Assembly (NCBI GenBank): GCA_046732895.1 | Contig: JBKPNZ010000006.1 | Span: 1-54,462, forward strand | Direction of reading: 5' to 3' | DNA from: JBKPNZ01 sp046732895 | GTDB taxonomy: Bacteria > Actinomycetota > Thermoleophilia > Solirubrobacterales > 70-9 | Length of the DNA: 54,462 nucleotides | In this document: piece after piece, positions 17,643-24,493 of the stretch | How the letters are laid out: the number at the start of each line of letters is the position of its first letter | Position numbering within the stretch: the stretch's first letter is position 1 | Translations under genes and position numbers: made by a program | Notes under the pieces: generated by a model | The model's input: the letters and a program-made list of their open reading frames with translations, nothing else | The model's database searches: none | What the model was told of the DNA's origin: nothing

Positions 17643-17985
17643 TAGCCCGCTCGCTTCCAACGGGCCGCGGCGGCCCGCTGCGCGCTCCGCTGCGCCTCGG
17701 ACGTGCTCTCAGGAAGATCCAGCCCGCTGAGGAGCTTCCCCAAGGCAAGCCGACCCTGTCGCACCTCTGAGATCGCGGGGTTGAGCACCTTCTGACCGCG
17801 CGAACCTTCGACCAGAACCCCCGCTTGCCGATATCGGCCTCGAGCGCGGCGACGTCATCGGCCTGGCGAGCCGCCAGATCGAGCAGCGCCTCCTCGCGCT
17901 CGTCGAGCTCTACCCCCGCTGGCAGGCCTTCACGGATGGCTTTGACGAGCGCAGCGCCGGCCTGGACCCCGCCTGAACCGCTCAT
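17642..17985 (-). pseudogene. P27-like terminase small subunit, frameshifted
   Basis: From ATG 17985 frame 1 reads MSGSGGVQAGAALVKAIREG through LDLAARQADDVAALEADI. It then loses homology at a G5 run (complement of 17818-17822). In the next frame the protein continues VLVEGSRGQKVLNPAISEVR, then RQGRLALGKLLSGLDLPES and a basic RWKRAG end. VLNPAxxExRQGRxALxKLL with LDLP is the P27/TerS-type C-terminal pattern. One extra G would restore a 114-aa protein. Small terminases recognise pac/cos DNA for packaging. The gene may be a relic, a sequencing error or a slippage-decoded gene. The downstream gene is coupled through TAGTG. Confidence 0.75.
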
Positions 17986-18018
17986 GAGGGGCATTCCTTT
18001 TCCTCGCGAGGAGCCACC

Positions 18019-18062
18019 CGGCGGTATGCAGGTCGTCTCATCGCACAGCGGGACCCTCCCCC
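18019..18062 (+). repeat. 44-bp bipartite motif, copy D
   Basis: CGGCGGTATGC, 24-bp spacer, CCCTCCCCC. It lies between terS (minus, start 17985) and the cargo gene at 18129 (plus). Same orientation and same internal spacing as copies A, C and B. Confidence 0.75.
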
Positions 18063-18128
18063 GGCCAGCGGCCGTATCCAGATCGGCGGACCGGTGAGCA
18101 TCGACAGCGTCAGACAGGAGGGACCCAG

Positions 18129-18563
18129 ATGAAGAGAGCAGCAATCGCAGCACTCTGTTCGAGCGTGGCTCTGATCGGCGGGGCCACGGCCGCCCACGCC
18201 CACACGACTCACACGCCGACGACAATCGTGGCGAACTTCATCGGCCCGGCTTCGCCGAGCAGGTTCGCCGCCTTCGGGTACCTGGAGACGCCGCCCAGAT
18301 GCCGGGGGGACCGCCGCGTCAAGGTCCTCTTCCGCTACGGCTCCGATATCACCTGGACGCCCGTCGATCTGGGCAGGTCCACTGGTCAGGGCGCCTGGGG
18401 CGGCATCGGCGCGCAGGTGGGGCCCTCGGGCTCGGTCACGAAGATCAAGGTCCACGTGAGCCGCGCGGTAATCGGTTCGTCCCCGCATCGGCACATCTGT
18501 GACGCCGACTCCCTGATCGCGGACTTGCTCAGCGACCACTCGATCTCGAACGCGATTCCCTGA
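18129..18563 (+). CDS. Small secreted protein, paralog 3 of 3 (element cargo)
   Basis: A 144-aa protein with a signal peptide (KRAAIAALCSSVALIGGATA, cleavage near AHA-H). The mature domain repeats the features of the host proteins at 13354 and 13848: RFAAFGYLETPPRCRGDRR, STGQGAWGG, KIKVHVSRAV and HICDADS. The two Cys are conserved, with a few extra residues before the second. It is more divergent than the host pair. ATG 18129 follows CAGGAGGGA. It is flanked by 44-bp motif copies D and A. Function is unknown. Confidence 0.75.
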   Translation: MKRAAIAALCSSVALIGGATAAHAHTTHTPTTIVANFIGPASPSRFAAFGYLETPPRCRGDRRVKVLFRYGSDITWTPVDLGRSTGQGAWGGIGAQVGPSGSVTKIKVHVSRAVIGSSPHRHICDADSLIADLLSDHSISNAIP

Positions 18564-18585
18564 TCGGCGGGCGCTGCTCTTTACT

Positions 18586-18629
18586 CGGCGGTATGCGCTA
18601 CGTACGAACGTTGCCCGCGTCCCTCCCCC
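18586..18629 (+). repeat. 44-bp bipartite motif, copy A
   Basis: CGGCGGTATGC, 24-bp spacer, CCCTCCCCC, starting 23 nt after the paralog-3 stop. Its spacer shares AACGTT and CCCGCG with copy B. Confidence 0.75.
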
Positions 18630-18650
18630 TGGCAGGTGGTCACTCATCTT

Positions 18651-18821
18651 CTAATCGGGGTGGATGATCCGGTCGAGCTCATCCTCGGCCGTCTCCTTCT
18701 CTCGTTCTTTGGGTCGGTCCATCGCCTGAAGTGCCCGAACCGCGGCGGTCCGATCGCGCGGGTAGGCGTCTTCGTCGCGGGCGATGCCCTCAAGCACGGC
18801 TCGTTGCTCTTTCTCAGTCAT
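18651..18821 (-). CDS. 56-aa phage-type helical protein
   Basis: From ATG 18821 the minus strand encodes MTEKEQRAVLEGIARDEDAY, then PRDRTAAVRALQAMDRPK and an acidic tail ending IIHPD. The stop is at 18651. The DEDAYPRDRTAAVRAL stretch resembles the helix-turn-helix-like N-terminal segment of phage terminase small subunits and neighbouring small phage proteins. A weak AAAGGA lies 13 nt upstream. Motif copy C begins about 38 nt before the start, the same arrangement as copy D to terS. I rely on sequence character and context, not on a certain family match. Confidence 0.6.
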   Translation of the reverse strand: MTEKEQRAVLEGIARDEDAYPRDRTAAVRALQAMDRPKEREKETAEDELDRIIHPD

Positions 18822-18859
18822 GGCTTTTTTTCAATCCTTTGCGCGCGCGATTGGGTACA

Positions 18860-18903
18860 CGGCGGTATGCGGGCTGCGGACACCCTGCCTGCGACCGTCC
18901 CCC
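18860..18903 (+). repeat. 44-bp bipartite motif, copy C
   Basis: CGGCGGTATGC, 24-bp spacer, CCGTCCCCC. It lies between the 56-aa phage gene and the second cargo block. Confidence 0.75.
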
Positions 18904-19023
18904 ATCTTGAAAGTTGTGCGGGCTTTTCCAGACGGCGGTCCTGACGATGCCGCCTCGAAAAGGGTTGCCCCCCACCCCGCCCCCTAGGTAGGGTCGTCCT
19001 GAAAGAGACAGGAGGGAGACTCC

Positions 19024-19287
19024 ATGCACGCAGTAGTAGTCAGCGTCACCATCAACGACCGGGAAGCGGCTACCGAGCACCTGCGGAGCAACGTTGTGCC
19101 GGGAGTGAAACAGGCACCCGGCCTGGTGGCCGCGTATTGGGTCAGGATTGACGGCAAGGGCCGGAGCATGGGCATCTTCGAGTCCGAGGATGCGGCTCAG
19201 TCTGTTGCGGACCGAATCCCCGAGATGCTCACCGATGCTGTCACGCTTGAGAGCGTGGACGTTGGTGAGGTCGTCGAAAGCGCCTGA
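19024..19287 (+). CDS. ABM-like dimeric alpha-beta barrel protein
   Basis: An 87-aa protein with the size and beta-alpha-beta-beta-alpha-beta layout of antibiotic biosynthesis monooxygenase-like proteins. It runs MHAVVVSVTINDREAATEHL, VPGVKQAPGLVAAYWV, GRSMGIFESEDAAQSVADRI, then a final strand VTLESVDVGEVV. Such domains bind small aromatic ligands, haem or act as quinol monooxygenases; no catalytic residue pins a function. ATG 19024 follows ACAGGAGGGAG. It is the first gene of the cargo block between motif copies C and B. Confidence 0.75.
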   Translation: MHAVVVSVTINDREAATEHLRSNVVPGVKQAPGLVAAYWVRIDGKGRSMGIFESEDAAQSVADRIPEMLTDAVTLESVDVGEVVESA

Positions 19288-19310
19288 CAGATTCGAATGA
19301 GTGGCGTCGG

Positions 19311-19354
19311 GCGGGCTCGCCTTCTTCTTCCGTGACGAGCCCGCCTTCTTCTTC
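19311..19354 (+). terminator. Terminator-like hairpin after the ABM-like gene
   Basis: GCGGGCTCG and CGAGCCCGC form a perfect 9-bp stem around a 16-nt CT-rich loop, followed by CTTCTTCTTC. It starts 23 nt after the stop. Nothing else was recognised between 19355 and 19510. Confidence 0.6.
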
Positions 19355-19510
19355 GCCGCCAGGTCGCACCGGCGCTCTGCGCTACCTGCTTCCGGGTATC
19401 GCAACGCTCCCCACCCTTGACTCGGCCCGGGGTGAGTGGGACGCTCGGTCTCCACTGGCGGGATCCAAAACCTTTCAACTCGCCCAGAGGAGAGCAGAGC
19501 ACGGAGGCCC

Positions 19511-19675
19511 ATGTTCGGAGCCAAGGCACGCATCCGCAGCTTGGAGGCGCAGCTGCGCGCTGAGCGGAAGGCACGTAGGACTTTGGTCGGCGATGTGACA
19601 TCCCTACGGCACAAGCTCGACCTTCGAGACCTAGATCTGGCACGTGCGCGCAAGCGGCTGCATAGTCGTCGGTAG
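19511..19675 (+). CDS. 54-aa basic coiled-coil protein
   Basis: ATG 19511 with CGGAGG 4-9 nt upstream. The product reads MFGAKARIRSLEAQLRAERK and then VTSLRHKLDLRDLDLARARK. Heptad-like Leu spacing and alternating Arg/Glu/Asp indicate one long, highly basic coiled coil, with Arg/Lys concentrated at the C-terminus. It could bind nucleic acid or a protein partner. No family was recognised. It sits in the C-B cargo block. Confidence 0.55.
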   Translation: MFGAKARIRSLEAQLRAERKARRTLVGDVTSLRHKLDLRDLDLARARKRLHSRR

Positions 19676-19787
19676 CAGCGCTCGAAGCCGCCGGGCTGCG
19701 GGAGTAGCTCAGGCATCACCTCGACCTCGAGGGGGTTACCTCAAACAACCGGTACTCCAGACCATCTGGGGGGAGAAGGAGAAGGAC

Positions 19788-20042
19788 ATGAAGAAGAGGA
19801 TCAGCGCGGCCGTCTGCGCCGCCTCACTCCTGGCAGCAGTGGCGGCCGCCCCGGCTGCGGCGGACCGCGGTAGCCCTGGGACCACCTTTCCCGAGAAGCC
19901 GGGAACGAACGTGTTGAACGCCTGCACGAGCGTCAACGGCAACCCCGGTACGGGTATCGGCGGCGTCGTCGAGCAGAACATCTCGCCCACCGCCGGAGCA
20001 ATCGTGGCCGGGATTCTCTCGGACGCCTGCACGTTCGACTGA
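19788..20042 (+). CDS. Small secreted two-cysteine peptide
   Basis: An 84-aa protein with a signal peptide (RISAAVCAASLLAAVAAAPA, cleavage after AAA). The mature ~58 aa begin DRGSPGTTFPEKPGTNVLNA. They contain two Cys (NACTSVNG and SDACTFD), likely one disulfide, with a Gly/Pro-rich centre (NPGTGIGGVVEQNISPT). The mature start resembles that of the secreted protein at 16685. ATG 19788 follows GGAGAAGGAGAAGG. It is the last cargo gene before motif copy B. Function is unknown. Confidence 0.7.
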   Translation: MKKRISAAVCAASLLAAVAAAPAAADRGSPGTTFPEKPGTNVLNACTSVNGNPGTGIGGVVEQNISPTAGAIVAGILSDACTFD

Positions 20043-20183
20043 TCGGCACACAACGCCGGAGGACCCTTCCGGGGACCTCTGGCGCGCCGCGCGGGGCCCG
20101 GCTCCCCCGCACTCCCTTCCAGTTCGGGGGGTCCGGCTCCCGCCGTCTCCTGCGGGGTCGCGTCGCGAACACGTCTCGCTGAA

Positions 20184-20227
20184 GGGCGATATGCGTTGCG
20201 CGCCAACGTTCCCCGCGACCCGCCCCC
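20184..20227 (+). repeat. 44-bp bipartite motif, copy B
   Basis: GGGCGATATGC, 24-bp spacer, CCCGCCCCC. Most divergent copy, but with the same spacing. It lies between the end of the C-B cargo block and the Cys-rich minus-strand gene. Confidence 0.65.
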
Positions 20228-20243
20228 CCCGGTGGCGTTGGAT

Positions 20244-20594
20244 CTAGGCATCGAAGCTCACAACCCTCAGCGGCAGCGACTTACGACTGATCGCCTTACG
20301 CTCGGCCATTGCCGCCTTGATCGCTGCAATCGGGACTGGATTGCCAACGCTCTTTGGGTCGAGGCAGGTACCAACCAACTCAGGCGGGCAGTCGGTAGCG
20401 AAGGGGCCGCAGTCGAACCTCGTGGGGAAGGTCTTGTACTCGGCCCGCCGAGAGGGTGCTTGCTTTCCGTGGCGCGGACACGTATCCGCTGGCTGCGAGC
20501 AACCGTCGACGCCACAAAGTGGGACAACGTGCGCGGCCGACCATTTCGACCACCAGCCCTCCAAGTCGTCGGGGGTGTAGGTGATTGGGGTCAT
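20244..20594 (-). CDS. 116-aa cysteine-rich protein (possible zinc binder)
   Basis: Reads MTPITYTPDDLEGWWSKWSA, then a putative metal site VPLCGVDGCSQPADTCPRHG (three Cys, one His). Three further Cys are at about 62, 69 and 77 (FDCGPFATDCPPELVGTC). The C-terminal half is basic and helical (AAIKAAMAERKAISRKS). The ATG overlaps the upstream stop as ATGA, so it is coupled to the 62-aa gene. Small Cys-rich proteins of this type are common in actinophage genomes, but I recognise no specific family. Confidence 0.6.
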   Translation of the reverse strand: MTPITYTPDDLEGWWSKWSAAHVVPLCGVDGCSQPADTCPRHGKQAPSRRAEYKTFPTRFDCGPFATDCPPELVGTCLDPKSVGNPVPIAAIKAAMAERKAISRKSLPLRVVSFDA

Positions 20595-20779
20595 GCGGCT
20601 GCTGCCTCCTTGGTGCTCTCGGGTAGGTGAATGCGGGCCAATGCCTCGACGTCCTCGCGCTCGAGCCTTGGCACGTAGTGCAGCGCTCGGGCGATCGCAT
20701 TGCGCAGGCGGAGGAAGTCGGGGTCGGCGAGCAGGTCGCGTGTGATGTCAACCAGGTCTCGGTAGATGGCCTCGGTCAC
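20591..20779 (-). CDS. 62-aa helical protein, possibly 5'-truncated at the element end
   Basis: From GTG 20779: MTEAIYRDLVDITRDLLADP, a helical middle and a tail ending LPESTKEAAAA. The frame stays open upstream to 20911 with protein-like sequence (PGWPPPWPECLDEKRERLG) but no ATG, GTG or TTG. Either a CTG is used, or an older, longer gene was cut near the attachment site. It forms a coupled pair with the Cys-rich gene downstream. Function is unknown. Confidence 0.5.
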   Translation of the reverse strand: MTEAIYRDLVDITRDLLADPDFLRLRNAIARALHYVPRLEREDVEALARIHLPESTKEAAAA

Positions 20780-20928
20780 TCCGAGCTCGCTCAGGACAAA
20801 CCCGAGTCGCTCGCGCTTCTCGTCAAGGCACTCAGGCCAAGGGGGCGGCCAGCCCGGCGCGTCCTCGCTCAGGTAGCCGACTCTACCCCGTGCGTCAGGC
20901 CGTGCGTCGAACTACCGACTTCGGGCGT

Positions 20929-20948
20929 AACTGAGCGCAACTGAGCGG
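20929..20948. repeat. Tandem AACTGAGCG sites near attR (possible integrase arm sites)
   Basis: Two AACTGAGCG copies at 10-bp spacing (20929 and 20939), one helical turn apart, lie 46 nt inside attR. A CTGAGCGG lies 18 nt inside attL. The spacing suits cooperative binding of a recombinase arm domain or directionality factor. Confidence 0.4.
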
Positions 20949-20993
20949 CCCTTAGAACCGCTTGAACAAGCCAGATCAGCCGTCCTGGCCCGC

Positions 20994-21035
20994 ATCATAA
21001 TCCGCGTGTCGGGGGTTCGAGTCCCTCCTCCGGCA
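20994..21035 (+). repeat. attR: right 42-bp copy of the tRNA 3' half
   Basis: Identical over 42 bp to 14347-14388, without the 5' half of a tRNA, so it is not a functional tRNA gene. It marks the right end of the element. Confidence 0.93.
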
Positions 21036-21079
21036 TCGGAGAACGCTGCCAAACCCGCGGCGGTTGGCGCAGCGCGGAC

Positions 21080-22501
21080 TCAGCCGGAGGCCTTCCAGAG
21101 CTCGGAGCCGTGGGTTCCGTCGTAGGCCGAGAAGAATAGGGTGCCGCCGATGTTCGCCAGGCCGTATAGAAGCGAGCCTTGGAGAGGGTTGGGATTGATG
21201 TCCTCGACCAGGGTCGTCCCGGCCTCGGTGCCGTTCGACTTCCAAAGCTCCTCACCATTGCTGCCGTCGTCGGCCGAGAAGAAGAGGGTCCCGCCGCCGT
21301 TCGTGAGGACCTGGGGGTTCGACGAGTAGGGCGAAGAGCCGTCGGTGCCCGGCCAGATGTCTTTGACGAGCCGCGTGCCGGCCGTGGTGCCGTCCGACTT
21401 CCACAGCTCGATCCCGTGCGTGCCGTCGTCGGCTTGGTAGAAGAGCGTGCCGCCGACGTTTGTCAGGTTGGTGGGATTTGCGCTGTTCGAGGCGAAAAAG
21501 GTGATGTCCTTGACCAGCTTCGTCCCGGCCCGCCTCCCCGTCGATCTCCAGAGCTCGTCACCGTGGCTGCCGTCATTGGCCGAGAAGAGAAGCGTGCCGC
21601 CGACGTTCGTCAGATGGACCGGATATGAGCTGTCGCTGCCGCTGGGATTGATGTCCTCGACCAGCTTGGTGCCGGCCTTGGTGCCGTCGGACTTCCAGAG
21701 CTCGTACCCGTGGGTGCCGTCGTCCGCCTGAAAGAAGAGCGTGCCGCCCGAGTCGGCGAGGCCGCCCACGTTTGAGGCCCCGCTGGGATTGATGTCCTCG
21801 ACCAGCTTGGTGCCGGCCTTGGTGCCGTCCGACTTCCAGAGCTCGTACCCGTGAGTGCCGTCATCCGCTCGAAAGAAGAGCGTCCCGCCGACGTTCGTGA
21901 GGTAAAAGGCGTCCGATCCGGCGCTCCCTGGTTTGATGTTCTTGACGAGCTTTGTCCCCGCCTCGGTGCCGCTCGACTTCCACAGCTCGAGGCCGTGTGT
22001 GCCGTCGTCAGCCAGGAAGAACAGGGTGCCGCCGACCTTCGTGAGCTGGTAGAGGCCCGAGCCGGGGCTGCCGGGGTTTACGTCCGCGATCAGCTTCGTC
22101 CCGGCCGGGGTCCTCGTCGATTTCCAGAGCTCGTCACCGTGGATGCCGTCATTGGCCGAAAAGTAGAGCGTGCCTCCGATGTTCGTGAAGTAGTAGGGGC
22201 TCGAGTCGCCGCCACCTTCATTGATGTCCTTGACCAGATTCGTCCCGGCCTCGGTGCCGTTGGACTTCCAGAGTTCCTTGCCGTGGGTGCCGTCATTGGC
22301 GGAGAAGAAGGCGGTCCCGCCGAGGTTGGTGAGGCCGTCGGGAGATGAGCTGTCGCTGCCGCTGGGATTGATGTCTTTGACCAGCTTCGCCCCGGTGGCG
22401 GCGAGGGCCGAGCCGGCGAGTCCGAGCCCCACCACGAGGACCATCGCGGGCACCGCGATTCGGTGACGACCGGAGTGAAGCTGAAGGCTTCTCTTAATCA
22501 C
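21080..22501 (-). CDS. Secreted ELW-repeat protein
   Basis: A 473-aa protein. N-terminal signal or anchor RIAVPAMVLVVGLGLAGSAL. The remainder is nine copies of a ~47-aa unit of the form LTNVGGTLFFxADDGTHG then ELWKSDGTxAGTKLVKDI, with NPGSxGS-type linkers. These ELWxxDGT repeats occur in large secreted proteins of soil and marine bacteria and are predicted to form beta-propeller-like blades. The Asp/Gly-rich loops could bind Ca2+, but the ligand is unknown. It ends mid-unit at ELWKASG 44 nt from attR, so it flanks the element but is not part of it. Confidence 0.85.
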   Translation of the reverse strand: MIKRSLQLHSGRHRIAVPAMVLVVGLGLAGSALAATGAKLVKDINPSGSDSSSPDGLTNLGGTAFFSANDGTHGKELWKSNGTEAGTNLVKDINEGGGDSSPYYFTNIGGTLYFSANDGIHGDELWKSTRTPAGTKLIADVNPGSPGSGLYQLTKVGGTLFFLADDGTHGLELWKSSGTEAGTKLVKNIKPGSAGSDAFYLTNVGGTLFFRADDGTHGYELWKSDGTKAGTKLVEDINPSGASNVGGLADSGGTLFFQADDGTHGYELWKSDGTKAGTKLVEDINPSGSDSSYPVHLTNVGGTLLFSANDGSHGDELWRSTGRRAGTKLVKDITFFASNSANPTNLTNVGGTLFYQADDGTHGIELWKSDGTTAGTRLVKDIWPGTDGSSPYSSNPQVLTNGGGTLFFSADDGSNGEELWKSNGTEAGTTLVEDINPNPLQGSLLYGLANIGGTLFFSAYDGTHGSELWKASG

Positions 22502-22711
22502 GCCACCTAGCCGAACTTCCTCCCGAGCTCATACCCACGCCATTCAGCATGGAGATCTTCGACTGCACTAACGCGCTGCGCCCGAGCGCTGCCTGACATG
22601 GGCGCGTGCTCACGCGCTCACCGTAGACCAGCACACCTTCCGTCGCAACCTAATTGTTCGGCCGATCCCATACCGGGCTACGGTCAGAGTCAACGCGAAC
22701 GAGGGGTCCGG

Positions 22712-23950
22712 CTACCTGCGGACCTTCCAGCTGTACTTGGCCGGGGTCTCGTCGGTGTTGAAGAAGCCGTCGGTCGCGCGCACCTGGAACTTGTGGCGCT
22801 GGCCGCGCTTCAGGTTCCGGTACTTGATCCCGCTCTCGCACGGCTTGAACGGCTTGGAGTCGAGCTTGCACTCGAACGTCGCATCGTCGGGCTCCGTCGA
22901 GCTGAACTTGAACCGCGCCGTGCGCTTCCGCGTCCGCTTCGGCGGTTTGCCGTCGATGTTGGTGTCGGGCGCGTCGCCCTCCACCTCGTCAGCCCCGATG
23001 TCCATCGCCGCGCCCTGCGGGCGATCGTCGCCGTCGATATCGACGAACGCCGACTGAGGGAAGACGTTGCCGGCGTTGATCGTCGGCGAGCCGGGGAGCT
23101 CATGGAACGTGGCGTCCAGCAGCGGCGGGGCCGACTGGTTGTCGTTCTCCGTTGGGAGCGTGCCCGTCGCCCCCGTCGGCGGGGTGAAGTCGAGGGTGTC
23201 GAAGTTCGAGTTCGCGAGCGAGATCGTTGAGCTCGTGCTGGTCGTGTTCGAGTTGAAGCCGCGCTGATCGACCGTCCCACCCTGGGCGATCACGTTCCCC
23301 CCGGTCAGGTTGACGTCCGCGTTGGCGGCGGTGGCGCTTGCGAACAGGCCGTAGCCGTTGTCGGAGACCGCGGTGACGTCGAAGATTTCTGCGGCCGAGT
23401 CGACGGCGGAGAACGAGTTGACGGCCACGCCGGTGCCGGCCGAGTTGTTGTGGCAGACGCTCTCGATCATCTGCGCGGTCGTGATCGTGCCGGTGATCAC
23501 GCAGGCGCTGTCACCGCTCGATGTGATGAACATCTGGCTGGCCCTGCCGGCCAGCAGCTCGAGCCCGGCCGTCGGGCTTCCCGACGACGGCGTGTGATTG
23601 AGCGTGATGCGCCCGACGACGCTGTTGGGGCTGGACGCGACGACCCTCATTGCGGTCGAGGCAGTCGAGTTGACGATCACCGCCTGCGTGTTGCCGCCGT
23701 CCAGGCTCGCGCCCACTGGGAGCTGGAGCGTGGACGAGACGTTGTAGGTGCCTGGGAGGGCAGCGACGATGTCGCCTGACTGTGCGGTGCTGACCGCGTT
23801 CTCGAGCGAGCATGGATCGGCGAACACGCACGGGAATGCCCCGTCCCCGTTCGGCTCGGCGAAACGGTCGGCGGCCAGGGCGGGAGCGGCGAACAGCAAC
23901 AGCAGGGTCGCGGCCATCGCGGGCGTCGTGAATCTCCCTCCCCGGGTCAT
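22712..23950 (-). CDS. Secreted right-handed beta-helix protein with C-terminal Ig-like domain
   Basis: A 412-aa protein. Signal peptide PAMAATLLLLFAAPALA, then FAEPNGDGAFPCVFADPCSL, the usual opening of Pel15-like polymorphic outer-surface beta-helix proteins. Short Asn/Gly/Ser-rich coils follow for ~250 aa and end in a choice-of-anchor-like GSPTINAGN and DIDGDDRPQGAAMDIGADE. The last ~90 aa (DTNIDGKPPKRTRKRTARFK, then FECKLDSKPFKPCESGIKY) are the Ig-like domain common in Thermoleophilia surface proteins. I start at ATG 23950 because the signal peptide begins there. 22502-22711 upstream of the next gene holds nothing I could identify. Confidence 0.8.
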   Translation of the reverse strand: MTRGGRFTTPAMAATLLLLFAAPALAADRFAEPNGDGAFPCVFADPCSLENAVSTAQSGDIVAALPGTYNVSSTLQLPVGASLDGGNTQAVIVNSTASTAMRVVASSPNSVVGRITLNHTPSSGSPTAGLELLAGRASQMFITSSGDSACVITGTITTAQMIESVCHNNSAGTGVAVNSFSAVDSAAEIFDVTAVSDNGYGLFASATAANADVNLTGGNVIAQGGTVDQRGFNSNTTSTSSTISLANSNFDTLDFTPPTGATGTLPTENDNQSAPPLLDATFHELPGSPTINAGNVFPQSAFVDIDGDDRPQGAAMDIGADEVEGDAPDTNIDGKPPKRTRKRTARFKFSSTEPDDATFECKLDSKPFKPCESGIKYRNLKRGQRHKFQVRATDGFFNTDETPAKYSWKVRR

Positions 23951-23988
23951 CACCCGCAGCCTATCGAACGGCAAACACGCCCAAAAAC

Positions 23989-24483
<495 letters not shown>

Positions 24484-24493
24484 CATGGCGGCC

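Larger units (their letters stand above)
14347..21035. mobile_element. 6.65-kb tRNA-integrated satellite-like element
   Basis: Exact 42-bp direct repeats bound the region. A tyrosine recombinase sits at the tRNA-proximal end and reads toward the tRNA. Internal minus-strand genes are phage-like: terminase small subunit relic, its packaging-region neighbour, short helical and Cys-rich proteins. Interleaved plus-strand genes encode secreted or regulatory cargo. No large terminase, portal, capsid, tail, replication or conjugation gene is recognisable. The size and gene content fit a degenerate prophage or a minimal phage-satellite/integrative element better than an ICE. GC content is not obviously different from the host. 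Confidence 0.85.

Noticed and set aside
18814..19719. Long minus-strand frame across the ABM-like gene with a Lys-rich stretch
   Set aside because: It is antisense to two supported plus-strand genes. The AAKKKAG-like stretch is simply the complement of the CT-rich terminator.
20994..21035. Possible second tRNA at attR
   Set aside because: It lacks the acceptor 5' strand, the D arm and half of the anticodon stem; only the attachment copy is present.
20976..21245. Minus-strand frame ending RRRDSNPRHADYD-AGQDG at attR
   Set aside because: It is produced by the duplicated tRNA sequence and is not a second integrase gene. Its relevance is only to the excised-circle tail of the integrase.
22502..22711. 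Possible small gene between the ELW-repeat and beta-helix genes
   Set aside because: No frame has a start with a ribosome site and sustained protein-like composition.
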